Below, piece by piece: positions 1 through 9,197 of a DNA stretch of 47,414 nucleotides. The stretch is from CAWHPS01 sp963831235 (GTDB taxonomy: Bacteria > Fibrobacterota > OXYB2-FULL-49-7 > JAEUSG01): contig CAWHPS010000009.1 of NCBI GenBank assembly GCA_963831235.1, positions 1 to 47,414 on the forward strand, in the 5' to 3' direction. Below the pieces are notes generated by a model. That model did no database searches. It had not been told where the DNA came from and saw nothing but the letters and a program-made list of their open reading frames with translations. Each line of letters begins with the position of its first letter. The stretch's first letter is position 1. Position numbers and translations under genes: made by a program.

Positions 1-157
1 CGCACCCAAGCGCGACCGCGCGTTCCCGAAGATCGTATTGCCGTTTGGTGCTCTCCGTATGCTCCAGCACCTGCCGCATCGTTGATTGACGGATATAGAC
101 ATAGGCATCGCGCGCCAGATGTGCAGCGTCCACTTTCTGTTCAGCGGCTGTAACCAT
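1..157 (-). CDS. Serine recombinase (resolvase/invertase family), N-terminal fragment cut by window edge
   Basis: Reading leftwards from an ATG at 157, behind a strong AAGGAGGA site, the frame stays open to the window edge and gives 52 residues. They begin MVTAAEQKVDAAHLARDAY and continue into VYIRQSTMRQVLEHTEST. The YxRxS-type start with the QVLEHTESTKRQY stretch is the familiar N-terminus of large serine recombinases. The catalytic serine would be the S of the RQST motif. The start overlaps the stop of the preceding HTH gene by 17 bp, so the two are translationally coupled. The C-terminal part, including any recombinase and zinc-ribbon domains, lies outside the window. It is probably the integrase of the small mobile module that includes the next two genes. 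Family assignment is confident; function in this genome is inferred. Confidence 0.8.
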   Translation of the reverse strand, partial: MVTAAEQKVDAAHLARDAYVYIRQSTMRQVLEHTESTKRQYDLRERAVALGC

Positions 158-926
158 GAACGTCCTCCTTTACAATATCCCACACCATTGCCGAGAGTAT
201 CCCGACTGCTTCTCCGTGCGCGGCACAGCTAATCGGCGTCATTGTTGGCGGCTTATCGGTATCGCAGCGGGTGCCCCGCTGATTTATTTGGGGAATGGGA
301 CTACCGTAGTCCGCCCACGCCCCAATCCAGGCGACCATTCCCGAACTTATCATAAGCTCCATCTCCTGTGTGCGCTGCTGGTGTATCCGCCTCATCGCGC
401 GCATATGTTCGTAACGTTCCGTCATCTCCGCCGCCGGGTCACCCGGTTTTCCCGGAACAGCCGGGGAGTTTTTTTTCTGCGCAGCCACTGCCCGTTGTAC
501 GCTGCGCGGGTGGACGTGTATGCCGAAACGTTCCTGAATTTGTTGCGCCAGAGAAACCGGGCTGATCGTTTCTTCGCGCTCACGGACTTTATTTACAAAG
601 TTCATGATTTCCCCGGTGAGTTTATGCCGGTTTTTCGGACCGCGTTTTCGGGGCAGCAGGCCACTCAGGCCTTCGCTCTGAAAAGCGTCCCGCGCCTGGT
701 AAAAAGAGACGCGGGAAAAGCCGAAGTCCGAAGCGGATTGACTTACCGGTTTCTTGTCATGCACAACCCGCCTCAGCATCTCGTATTTGACCTGGGGCAA
801 ATCGCGAGGGTCGAAGAAATCATCGGACACGAAAAGTTCATCCCGCACGGTGTCGGGGTGAGGATTAAGACAGCAATGGCGGCGAAGGATCTCTTGCTTG
901 GATGGTTGTTCCCGGGAATTATTCAT
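141..926 (-). CDS. Helix-turn-helix DNA-binding protein of a recombinase/DUF5372 mobile module
   Basis: This 261-aa protein starts at the ATG at 926, which has an ideal AGGAGGAA site. The open frame runs upstream to 1109, but that extension has no ribosome site. Residues ~40-110 hold a helix-turn-helix of the transposase/winged-helix type (VSQSASDFGFSRVSFYQARD, then GLSGLLPRKRGP). A second small HTH-like segment follows at ~115-150 (SPVSLAQQIQERFGIHVHPR). The C-terminal third is of unknown fold. It sits between a DUF5372 gene upstream and a serine recombinase downstream, with a 17-bp overlap to the latter. That three-gene order recurs in small recombinase-bearing elements. A role as an accessory DNA-binding or targeting factor for the recombinase is inference. 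No frameshift is visible. Confidence 0.75.
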   Translation of the reverse strand: MNNSREQPSKQEILRRHCCLNPHPDTVRDELFVSDDFFDPRDLPQVKYEMLRRVVHDKKPVSQSASDFGFSRVSFYQARDAFQSEGLSGLLPRKRGPKNRHKLTGEIMNFVNKVREREETISPVSLAQQIQERFGIHVHPRSVQRAVAAQKKNSPAVPGKPGDPAAEMTERYEHMRAMRRIHQQRTQEMELMISSGMVAWIGAWADYGSPIPQINQRGTRCDTDKPPTMTPISCAAHGEAVGILSAMVWDIVKEDVHGYSR

Positions 927-1117
927 GAACGGTTCCTCCTGTAAGGGTTGCTGTAATGTGTTAATTAATATATGCCATTCGCAAGCCAATGTCAAGAAGA
1001 AAATAGCACATAGTGCTTTGTATGACATAGCCATAGCAGACGTCAGCCTCTGACAGCGCCTATGGCGACCAAAGAGGCAGTGACATATTTTGCCTAACAT
1101 AAATGGCATAATTCTCC

Positions 1118-1414
1118 TTACACCGCCTTTCCTATACCATCAGGGGCAAGCATTTGTTCCACAAGATGGACCAGCCGCACCAGATCAGATATCCTGAACA
1201 AGGACCGTCCCGATGCTATTGCTGTAAAAGCGTCCACCTCGCCCGCATCGGTCCAACTCAGCGGCACACTCACCGCCTCGCTGTTGGCGTCAATAAGAAT
1301 GACCTTCCCGGTTGTTCCATTGGGACGTCCGTAGGAAAGCAAAGAAAACTTCTCGGAATAACGGGGATGAAACGGGTGGGTTATGGTCACCTCTTGTCGC
1401 AACTGTGACACCAC
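1118..1414 (-). CDS. DUF5372 family protein, probably truncated at the 5' end
   Basis: The conserved core reads TITHPFHPRYSEKFSLLSYG, then VSVPLSWTDAGEVDAFTAIASG and a C-terminal leucine-rich helix, matching small DUF5372 proteins (about 90-110 aa) that accompany serine recombinases. The open frame reaches 1528, but the part beyond about 1415 is antisense to the IS91-type transposase remnant and does not look like this family. The likely first codon is one of the GTGs at 1414, 1411 or 1390, and none has a good ribosome site. I infer that the transposase fragment landed at or near the start and removed the natural promoter and start. Family function is unknown. It is the first gene of the DUF5372/HTH/recombinase module. 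Confidence 0.6.
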   Translation of the reverse strand: MVSQLRQEVTITHPFHPRYSEKFSLLSYGRPNGTTGKVILIDANSEAVSVPLSWTDAGEVDAFTAIASGRSLFRISDLVRLVHLVEQMLAPDGIGKAV

Positions 1415-2240
1415 ATGTGCAGTGCGTTGGCCTTTCCTATTCTTGCCGTCAACGTTCCGCCTGTCCAAGCTGTGGAGAGAAGCGCGCTCTTCTTTTAGGC
1501 CATCGTTTGACCACTGAAGTCCTGGCACCCGTTACCCACCGGCAATGGGTATTGACCATCCCCAAGCGTCTTCGCATCTACTTCCGCTATGACCGGAAGC
1601 TCCTGGGCAAACTCTGCCGGGCATCCCATGGGGTGGCACGCGAAACATTCCGGGATGCCATTGGCGACGACCTTGTGAGTCCTGGAGTAGTCGCCTCGAT
1701 CCAAACTTATGGGGATCTCGTGAACTGGAATTCACATATCCATTTTATTTCCACCGAGGGCGGTTTTACGGAGAGCGGTCATTTTGTACGCATCCCAAAT
1801 CTGGACAAGACGGGATGTCTTTCCCTATGGCAGGACAAGGCGATGCACCGAGCTTGTCGAGGTGTTTTTGATCTTCTGCTGCGGGAAGAGAAGATTGGAG
1901 AGGATGTTGTGCGTAACATGAGGGGGTGGAAACATTCAGGGTTCAGTATCGACAATAGCGTAAGACTTGAGGCAGACGACAGCAAAGGCGTTCAACGGTT
2001 GATTGAGTATGTCGCCCGCTCTCCATTCAGTCTGACCCGAATCATCGGACTTACGCCTGACGGCAAGGTCATTTACCGGGCAGGGAAGTCCGAATGCCAG
2101 ACCTATCCCGAAGTGGGGAATGAAGAGTTCAAGGCCGGAATACCCCGAAATTTCCAGGTTTTTACAGCCGCTTGGATTTTCTGGCGGAAGTGACACAGCA
2201 TATTCCCAATAAGGGAGAGCATCAGATCCGTCACTACGGC
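1400..2240 (+). pseudogene. IS91-type (Y2/HUH) transposase, truncated at both ends and frameshifted
   Basis: The first recognisable residues are the second half of the N-terminal zinc ribbon (SYSCRQRSACPSCGEKRA). These lead into a Y2_Tnp core with the HUH-type motif NSHIHFISTEGGF (near 1730-1765), the tyrosine region LIEYVARSPFSLTRI (near 2000-2035) and VIYRAGKSECQTYPE. The first zinc-ribbon cysteine pair is missing, as the reading frame upstream of ~1415 is unrelated sequence. After IPRNFQVF the frame breaks at a T-run near 2160. The expected continuation LDFLAEVTQHIPNKGEHQIR is found in another frame, and it stops after RHYG at ~2230, where intact copies continue. The transposase is therefore dead, and it forms the wall between the DUF5372 gene and a second broken gene. 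Confidence 0.75.
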
Positions 2241-2740
2241 TTATGTGGAGCTCCACATAAACCATAGCGTCGGCTTTGGCGGTAGTCTGGTTGCGCAGTA
2301 CTGTTTGCCGTTTATAGATATCCTGTTTTGCTGAAAAGTACACCAATGTCCGGCCAAACCGCTTTGGTCTTATTTTTTTGATACCACGAAAATGCGTATA
2401 CAGGGAAGCCGCAGTTACGCCCAAAATCGTACACAGTTTTTGCGCTTCAAGACCTTCGGGGGAATCCTCTACCAGCTTGATGACTGTCCGCGTGAGATTA
2501 CCACAGCGAGAAAAAGATATTCCATCATAACGCCAAATGCCGTGTTCGTCAAACCGGGGGCGCGTCCGGCAGAACATGATATTTGGCATTGTTATTGTAA
2601 TTGGTATAAACCTTCCACTCCTTTAATCGGCGTCGAGCTGTCTGTAATGAACACCTCAACAGGCTGATAACCATGGCGACGGTGAACACCTTGTTTTTAT
2701 GAAGCTGCGATGGAACATCGGTCTGGACTTTTCGGGGCAT
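2240..2740 (-). pseudogene. Small HTH-type protein of mobile elements, frameshifted and truncated
   Basis: Translation starts at an ATG at 2740 with GGAGG upstream and reads MPRKVQTDVPSQLHKNKVFT, an HTH stretch with LLRCSLQTARRRLKEWKVYT, then NNNAKYHVLPDAPP, and hits a stop. The sequence clearly continues in a second frame (RFDEHGIWRYDGISFSRCGN, then LEAQKLCTILGVTAASLYTH and GRTLVYFS). The shift falls in the GGGGG run near 2555-2560. Restoring one base would give one protein of at least 165 aa with two helix-turn-helix-like parts. The last plausible residues are at ~2240, where the transposase remnant begins. I recognise the general pattern from proteins near insertion sequences but know no function for it. 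Confidence 0.5.
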
Positions 2741-2869
2741 AGTGCCTCCTTTTCTCTTTAGCTTGAGGTAATTGCAAAACTATTGATTTCGGAGGGCGAC
2801 ATGTCGAATTTTCCGCGATTTGGATTTACGAATAGAGAAAAATCAAAATGCCTATTCGCGTCACCTAAA

Positions 2870-4855
2870 CTGAAGAGTGGAGGACGGTAAATCGTAAATA
2901 TCTAAACCACTCAACGGAACCTTGCAGGAAAGCCAATCCTGTCCGGCAGAGGTTAGCCGCCAGCCGGAAGCGAGTCTTGCGTAGTCAACAGTAATGTTGG
3001 CACGAAGCGTAGACAGCGAATACAGAGGCCGTGTTATTGAGCCCCGAGATTTTGTACCCGCCAGCGCGTTTGTCTTATAGGTGTATGAACGCCGCGTTGG
3101 GCACCGATAAAGGCGAGGTGAACCCAAGCTGACCGGGGTCGAAGAGCAGGGCGAAGGCATAACAGGTTCCTTCGGAAGGTGAGAGATCCCAACGTTTCCA
3201 TGTAAGAAAGACCGGATACGAGGGGAACCGGTATAAAATACCCCCGGCCCGAAGCAAGAAGCCTTTTCCTTGCCAAGGAGCGAACAAAGGGAAGGCAGCA
3301 TGGTACCTGTACGGGAGGTAAACGAACTGTGCAGGAAAGGACGAAGGGAAGTCTTAGCGCCCTCATAGTACCGTTTGAAAGCAGGCGAACCGACCCGAGG
3401 GAGCCTGTGAGTAGGAAAGGGGAGTGTCGGATTACGGAACTGTTGTTAGGAAACACAGGGAGGACATCGAGACTTATGTCTGTGTCAACGAAACAGCAAC
3501 GGATAGCAGAACTGGCGAAGCAATCGCCAACGATGAGCTTCACATCGCTCAACCATTTTATTGATGAAGAGTGGCTGACGGAGGCCTATCGGCGCATAAA
3601 GAAAGGGAAATCTGCGGGGTGTAGTGGTGAAACAGCGGCGGAATATGGCGAGGAGCTTACGGACAGGGTGCGAACACTTATTGACCGCGCCAAGTCAGGC
3701 AGGTACTTTGCTCCGCCGGTTAAACGTGTTTACATACCCAAGGGCGATGGCAAAGAGAAGCGCCCGATAGGTATTCCGGAGACAGAGGACAAAGTGCTAC
3801 AACGCGGAGTCGTCATGTTACTGGAACCTATTTATGAGCAGGACTTTCTGGATTGTGCCTATGGATTCCGCCCTGAACGCTCTGCCCACCAAGCGCTGGA
3901 GACAATCTGGCGGAAATTGATGGGAATGGGAGGCGGTTGGGTGCTGGATGTGGACGTGCGGAAATTTTACGATACGCTGAACCATGCTCATCTGAGGGGA
4001 TTTATTCGGCGCAGGGTGGGCGATGGAGTGATCCTTCGCCTGATTGACAAGTGGCTTAAAGCGGGAGTAATGGAAGACGGCGGGGTGGTATATCCTGAAG
4101 AAGGAACCCCGCAAGGTGGGGTGATTTCACCGATGCTGAGTAATATTTACTTGCACCATGTGCTTGATGTATGGTTTGAGCAAGAGGTGAAGCCCCGCCT
4201 GAGCGGTGAGGCACAGCTCGTTCGTTTTGCGGACGATTTTATTATCATGTTTCGCTGTAAGGAAGATGCGCTGCGAGTGCAGCAAGTGCTGTCCAAGCGT
4301 TTTGAGAAGTATGGCTTGACGATTCACCCTGAGAAGACCCGGCTGGTTGAGTTTTTACCGCCGTTGCAACGTGGCACGCATGAGAGCGGCACGTTTGATT
4401 TTCTTGGGTTCACGCACTACTGGTCTCGTTCAAGGAAAGGGAACTGGGTTATTAAACGTAAGACAGCCCTGTCTCGGTTTCAGCGTGCGTTGAAGCGTGT
4501 TGGTGAATGGTGCAAGCATAATTATCATCTTAAAATAGAGGAACAGCATAAAGCATTATCACAGAAACTTCGAGGCCACTACAACTACTTTGGCATTACC
4601 GGTAATTCGGTATTGCTGGGGGAGTATTGGCATCAAGTAAGGCGATTATGGCACTATTGGCTTAATCGTCGTAATCGCGGAAATGATATGCTGTGGAGTC
4701 GCTTTCTTCTTTTATGCAAACGCTATGTTTTGCCATTGCCACGGGCGATTCATTCTGTTTGCGCAGCGAATCCGTAATTCGAGGAACCGTATGCGGGAAA
4801 TCTGCTCGTACGGGTCTGCGGGGGTGCCGGGGAATAATTCACCCGGCTCTACCCG
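2870..4855 (+). mobile_element. Group II intron (approximate boundaries)
   Basis: A non-coding, highly structured ~600-bp 5' region with intron-like blocks (for example GTGTATGAACGCCGCGTTGGG near 3080 and CATAACAGGTTCC near 3157) precedes an intron-encoded reverse transcriptase. A domain V-like hairpin follows at ~4781-4817 (arms CCGTA/TACGG around GCGGGAAATCTGC). A domain VI-like hairpin follows at ~4824-4846 (GCCGGG/CCCGGC), and then a typical 3' end CTACCCG ending at 4855. The 5' splice site was not located; 2870 is an estimate from where structured sequence begins (a GAGTGG/CCACTC stem at ~2875-2912). The insertion sits just after the 3' end of the minus-strand glycosidase gene, in intergenic DNA, and lies antisense to that gene. 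Subclass is undetermined. Confidence 0.75.
3476..4777 (+). CDS. ltrA: Group II intron reverse transcriptase/maturase
   Basis: This 433-aa intron-encoded protein starts at the ATG at 3476, with GGGAGGA upstream. The frame stays open back to 3329, but that part is intron RNA sequence. Reverse-transcriptase blocks are in order: KRPIGIPETEDKVLQRGVVM, then YGFRPERSAHQAL, VLDVDVRKFYDTLNH (first catalytic Asp), GTPQGGVISPMLSNIYLH, and the active-site box FADDFIIMF, where the usual YADD is FADD. The C-terminal ~100 residues (FDFLGFTHYW, then KALSQKLRGHYNYFGI) form the thumb/maturase domain. I see no HNH endonuclease domain. It promotes splicing and retrohoming of the intron that carries it. The reading frame is intact and the RNA ends appear present, so the element could be active. 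Confidence 0.93.
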   Translation: MSVSTKQQRIAELAKQSPTMSFTSLNHFIDEEWLTEAYRRIKKGKSAGCSGETAAEYGEELTDRVRTLIDRAKSGRYFAPPVKRVYIPKGDGKEKRPIGIPETEDKVLQRGVVMLLEPIYEQDFLDCAYGFRPERSAHQALETIWRKLMGMGGGWVLDVDVRKFYDTLNHAHLRGFIRRRVGDGVILRLIDKWLKAGVMEDGGVVYPEEGTPQGGVISPMLSNIYLHHVLDVWFEQEVKPRLSGEAQLVRFADDFIIMFRCKEDALRVQQVLSKRFEKYGLTIHPEKTRLVEFLPPLQRGTHESGTFDFLGFTHYWSRSRKGNWVIKRKTALSRFQRALKRVGEWCKHNYHLKIEEQHKALSQKLRGHYNYFGITGNSVLLGEYWHQVRRLWHYWLNRRNRGNDMLWSRFLLLCKRYVLPLPRAIHSVCAANP

Positions 4856-4883
4856 GACAGTTTTAATAGATATCTTTCTCTGT

Positions 4884-7800
4884 TTAACGCATAAGAACCA
4901 GTTTCAACCGTTTGGCTATAGCACCGCTTTTAAACTCGCAGACATATATTCCGGAAGCCAGACCACCGGTCTCCACTTGCGTTGAATGCCTTCCCGCCGA
5001 CGTCATGCCGCTAATAAGTTTCCTGACCATCTTTCCCTGCGGGTTGTAAAGTGTCAATGTAACAGAGGCTTTCTGTGGTAGGTAATAGCTTATGCTTATG
5101 CGCGCGGACTGATTAAAGGGATTGGGCGAAGCGGTAAGCGCAAGGTTTTCCGGCGTGAAACCTGCGGGTTCATTTACTGTGGATGGGACATCAATAACAT
5201 ACCGGAAATATACCGTTGCCGGGCTTCCAGCGCCCCATATCCACTGTGCCGTTGTTCCCGCCGGTATTCCGGATAAATTACCCCATGGCGCGACTTCCAC
5301 AGGCGCCAATCACTGTCGCGGGAGCCCAAGAAACGTCATCAAAGCTTGTGGTGTTCCATTCCGCCTGTTCCTGCATGCTGGTTTTCCAGTCAACATTTGT
5401 GCCATACCGGTAGGTTAGCCAGATTATATCGGCGAGCAGCCCTGCAGGAGCTCCCAAATCAACTGCCTTGACGGCAATGACATTTTTCCCCGGCTGAAGT
5501 TCAACGGTATAGTTCTCCACATTCTGCCAATTGTTATTACTCCCGATAAGCCTTCCATTTACAAAAAGATCATAAACGTTATCGGCAGTAATGTTAATGG
5601 TTATAAGATTGGGGAGTATAACGGAAGTGTCAAACGTGTTCATGGTATTCGGTATGGCAGACAGGTCCCTTATGCCGGCAACACGAAGGGAATATATTGT
5701 TCCCATTGCCAGAGGCGAAACTGAAAGCATAACTGTTTTTTGGTCTATTTTGACGAGACGCAGCCGTTATTTGTATGCCATTGTTGATAGTGTAATTGTC
5801 AATGTTTTTCGATGAGGTCAGTTCCACCTTTTCGCTGAAGGATATACGTACCGAAGTCATAAGAACCTGTATGGCAGTCACGAACGGCTTGACCGTATCT
5901 TGAGTGGAACCGTTGCCCGCCATCACTATAACCGTTTGGCATATAGTCGGAGCCGTATTCGGATGCCGGAGAATGACGTGATTGCTGCTTTCCATTTCTA
6001 CGAAGTATTCAAAGTCCGAGAGGGCGGGGGGGAATTCGGCCGAATAGACGCCACGGTTGACATGTGCGCACGCCAGGGTGTCAAAGGCGTTTTGGCCAAG
6101 GAGTCGCCACAACACGCGCACAGAGACCGGTTGCCCGGCATCAAGCGCGCGTAGGGTGATCTGCAGCGTCTCATTTTCTTCCAATTGTGACCGTGTTGTC
6201 AAGAGCACAATGCGGGCGAAATCTCCGGAGTAAGCGCCGGTCCCCATCAGCGAAGGATAATTGTGGTTTTCCAGGTTTGCGAGCGTTCCCAATTCGCCTT
6301 TGGTGGAAAGAGATGAAAGCAAATATTTCCACATCGACGGTTTGTCTATACTGCCCAGGGCTTTCATATATCTGAAGGTGTTGAGCCAGTAATCAAACCG
6401 TGAAAGGTTTCCGGCGCCCTGAACCTGGGAGCGTAAACTTTCCAATTCGCTAACGAAAGAGTAATCTCCGCCTCCTCTGATGGATCCTGGCCCATCATCC
6501 CAGGTACTGGGTTCAGGCAAGGCTCCGTCTATTCGTGCAAAGATTGCTCCGATGGATGGGCCCGCTTCCCCGCCGAAATGGGCTTTGGCCCATTTATCGT
6601 AGAAGGTATCCGCAGACCAGCCATTCGGGTTCCATCCCAGTTGGGCAAGCGCGGCGATTTGTGGGCCGATGACCTTAGTGCGCCAGTGAATCCCAATTAA
6701 TCCGGTGTTACCGTAGCCCTGTGCCAGGACTGCGTCCCGTTGCACCCGCTTCACCCACAATTGGGGCGCCACTAGGTTCAGGTCATCCTCAAGCCAGGGA
6801 ATGGCCCATTTGGAACGGCCGGAGATGCGCCCGAAACCCGCTTCAACAGGAGCTCTCCCGAAATAGGGGTTAATGGCGCTCATGGTGATGTCGGCGGGCA
6901 AACCCGCGGCCATGTCGTCAGTACCCAGGCTCCATCCGCAGGTGGCGAATTTCAATTCCGGCATGATGCTCTTGCCCGCATGATAAGCAGTCAGAATATT
7001 ATTCATGGTCTCAGCGTAATTTGGCGTAGCGCCTTCCTTCGTCCAAATCCAGTAATAGTCGAGGGGATGAGCGGCCTTGATACGGGTAAAAATGCCTTGG
7101 TAGGCCGACAAAATATCCACCAGATCCACCCCTTTGGGAATGCGGAGCGGTGTTTCCGTTCCGATACACGTTTTAACGCCTATTTTCCCCGCAGAGGTGA
7201 ATATCCTGTTGAAATTCTGTCCACACTTGTTGAACATCCTGTTGCATTCCTCCGGTGTACTCGGTTCGGGTACAATGCCGTCCATAAAATCCGACACGTA
7301 ACCGTCCGCATCGAACAATTGGGATGCGCCGTAATTATATGTGGATGTGTTTTTAGGCGTGTAACCGTAGCCCGTATTTTTCAAATTGGAATAATAACTG
7401 ACCTGATAACTGCTTTTAACCGTGCCATCCGCATTAATATTCGAAGCATCTCCAATCCAGACTGTGGGTTCCCACGGATATGTGTGCAACCCGATAAAAT
7501 TCATTCCCATTTTAGAAAGCTGCGAGATAACCGCAAGATAGTCGTCAGCATCCCACCAATCCGGCCCTTCGGGAAAATCATGGAAAGGGTTTATCCCCCT
7601 GGTATCGAAGAACGGTGCCACGGTTTCGTAAAGGGTATCGAGCCGTGTCCAATCCGTAAACGGCGCATCCGGAATGACGTCGCCGTCCAAGTCGAACCAA
7701 ACGCCCATAGCGCGGCACAAGGCGTAAGCTCCGTAAAGAACACCCTGTTCATCGCCGCCGGTCACCAAGAGCAAGGTGCAGGCCGGCGTTTTCTTAACCG

Positions 7801-8116
7801 TCAATAGGTACTGTTCGGCTTTTAAAGATTGGGCGTTGCTTGCATGTTGGGCCCCGTTTAAGGCCGCACTCATAAGCGGTTCGGACGGAAGTCCGATGAC
7901 GACCGAGTATCCTGACGCAGGCGGCGTGCTGCTTTCAGTAGATACAGGTAAGCTGTGGGTGCGCAGATAAAAGTAACGGCGAATTTCCCTGGCCGCAAGG
8001 GCCGTTTTATAGGCGGGTTGCGGCATGGTTACGATGGAATAGTCGCGCGCAACGGATTGAGAAAACAACAGGCCTGCCAGTAGAGAAAAAATAACGGACA
8101 TTCGGGAATACTTCAT
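4884..8116 (-). pseudogene. Secreted glycoside-hydrolase-like protein with C-terminal sorting domain (two frameshifts)
   Basis: The start is the ATG at 8116 with AAAGGAGA upstream. A signal peptide follows (MKYSRMSVIFSLLAGLLFSQ). Residues ~20-150 resemble the alpha-glucuronidase/GH67-GH20 type N-terminal domain (YKTALAAREIRRYFYLRTHS). A TIM-barrel-like region follows, with FFDTRGINPFHDFPEGPDWW, then NFIGLHTYPWEPTVW, YYWIWTKEG and GLIGIHWRTK. The first frame runs to ~5735 and breaks at a six-T run (5738-5743). The second frame encodes a beta-sandwich module (VENYTVELQPGKNVIAVKAV) and breaks near 5310-5330. The third frame carries a type IX/FlgD-like sorting domain (TASPNPFNQSARISISY to LVLMR, stop at 4884). 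Restored, it would be ~1077 aa. The exact substrate and GH family are not recognised. The frameshifts may be real decay or assembly indels. Confidence 0.7.
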
Positions 8117-8144
8117 GGAGTCTCCTTTCACTTTGGTATTTTTA

Positions 8145-8189
8145 AGAATAACTTTGTGTTACCATAAAATTAGATTATGTTACCATAAA
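8145..8189 (-). promoter_or_regulatory. Putative AraC-type operator and promoter of the glycosidase gene
   Basis: On the plus strand the 12-mer TGTTACCATAAA occurs at 8157-8168 and again at 8178-8189, exactly 21 bp apart. That is two helical turns, the spacing AraC-family dimers use for tandem half-sites. The pair lies 40-73 bp upstream of the glycosidase start. A plausible -10 on the minus strand (TATTCT, 8145-8150) lacks a good -35, as expected for an activator-dependent promoter in which the proximal site covers the -35 region. Binding by the adjacent AraC-type protein is inferred. Confidence 0.6.
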
Positions 8190-8205
8190 TAACAATAAAT
8201 AGCAA

Positions 8206-8234
8206 TTGCATGGAATCACCAAAAGTGGTATATT
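8206..8234 (+). promoter_or_regulatory. Sigma-70-like promoter of the AraC-type gene, possibly leaderless
   Basis: TTGCAT at 8206-8211 and TATATT at 8229-8234 are separated by exactly 17 bp. Transcription would begin about 7 bp after the -10 box, at or next to the ATG at 8241. No Shine-Dalgarno sequence lies between them, so a leaderless mRNA is suggested. Confidence 0.5.
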
Positions 8235-8240
8235 CTCACC

Positions 8241-9057
8241 ATGGAATGGAGTGATGCCCGGGTCAAAATTTCCCTTAGCGATCGTCCCAGAATTGTGCAA
8301 ATGGGCTTTGGTAGCCACGGAAGGGTCAGGAAGGAGTCCTTTTGCTTCGAGTGCTGGACCCTCCACATTTACTATTATAATGGCAATATCTGCGTGAACG
8401 GCGCCGATTTCCCCATCCGTTTTGGATATATGGGCGTCAACCCCCCGAATGCGGAAACGATCTACCGTTTTGATGAACCGAGTTGCCGCCATATTTGGGT
8501 ACATTTTAAAGCCGATAGGAAAGAAAACAAGCCTATGCTGCGTCTTCTCCCAATTATGCATGATGTCAGTAAAGATTTCAACCGTTTCAACCAGCCGATG
8601 GAAGAAATCCTCAGGTGTTATGCCACAGAGCATTTGCGGGTCGAGGTCATCTTGTGGGAACTCCTGTTCAGACTGGCCGAAATCCGCGGGAAAAAATATC
8701 AATACGATGCAAACTCGTCACCCGGCCGTCACCTTATCCATGGAGTATATTGAGAATAATTTGAGTCAATTTCTGCCCACTAAAAACGTACTGAAAGCCG
8801 TTGGTCTTTCGCACAACCATCTTAACCGGCTTTTTAGCGCCGGCCTTGGCAAAACCATCCGGGAATACATCCTGGAACGACGAATGGTAAAGGCGGCTTA
8901 CTTCCTGACCTCAACACGGATACCGGTTAAATGCGCGGCGATTGAATGCGGGTTACCGAATCTTCAGCATTTCAATAAAATAATTCATCGGTATTTCGGC
9001 ATGGCGCCCACGCAGTTAAGGAGAAAGGCCGCCTTGGAAACGGAAAAAACATCATAG
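8241..9057 (+). pseudogene. AraC-family transcriptional regulator (one frameshift)
   Basis: The first frame (8241-8753) gives an N-terminal sensor domain of ~155 aa of the AraC cupin type (ESFCFECWTLHIYYYNGNIC, then EPSCRHIWVHFKA). The C-terminal DNA-binding part is in the next frame, from about 8705 to 9057. It contains HPAVTLSMEYIENNLSQFLP and the first HTH (VLKAVGLSHNHLNRLFSAGL). The second HTH is KCAAIECGLPNLQHFNKIIH, and the typical ending YFGMAPTQLRR follows. The junction falls within ~8700-8735. Corrected, the protein would be ~271 aa, normal for the family. It is divergent from the secreted glycosidase gene and almost certainly controls it through the direct repeats between them. As written the sequence could not make a complete regulator, unless the indel is a sequencing error. 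Confidence 0.75.
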
Positions 9058-9197
9058 GACGAAAACTACTGATAAACTGATAGGAATTTTACTGAGTTGT
9101 AGTGTTAAGTGCCTGTTGCACAAAAATATTTTCCGGCATCGTTAGTTCAAGCGGACAGGTAGAAAGGTGCAACAGCTTTATTAAAAAAACTTTATTG

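Noticed and set aside
156..944. 262-codon plus-strand frame
   Set aside because: It lies exactly antisense to the HTH gene, whose motifs and ribosome site are clear; the antisense product looks like random Arg/His/Pro-rich sequence.
1415..1528. 5' extension of the DUF5372 frame
   Set aside because: Its residues are antisense to the transposase zinc-ribbon region and do not resemble DUF5372 proteins.
6980..7807. 275-codon plus-strand frame inside the glycosidase gene
   Set aside because: It is a shadow frame; the minus-strand protein has a signal peptide and recognisable barrel motifs.
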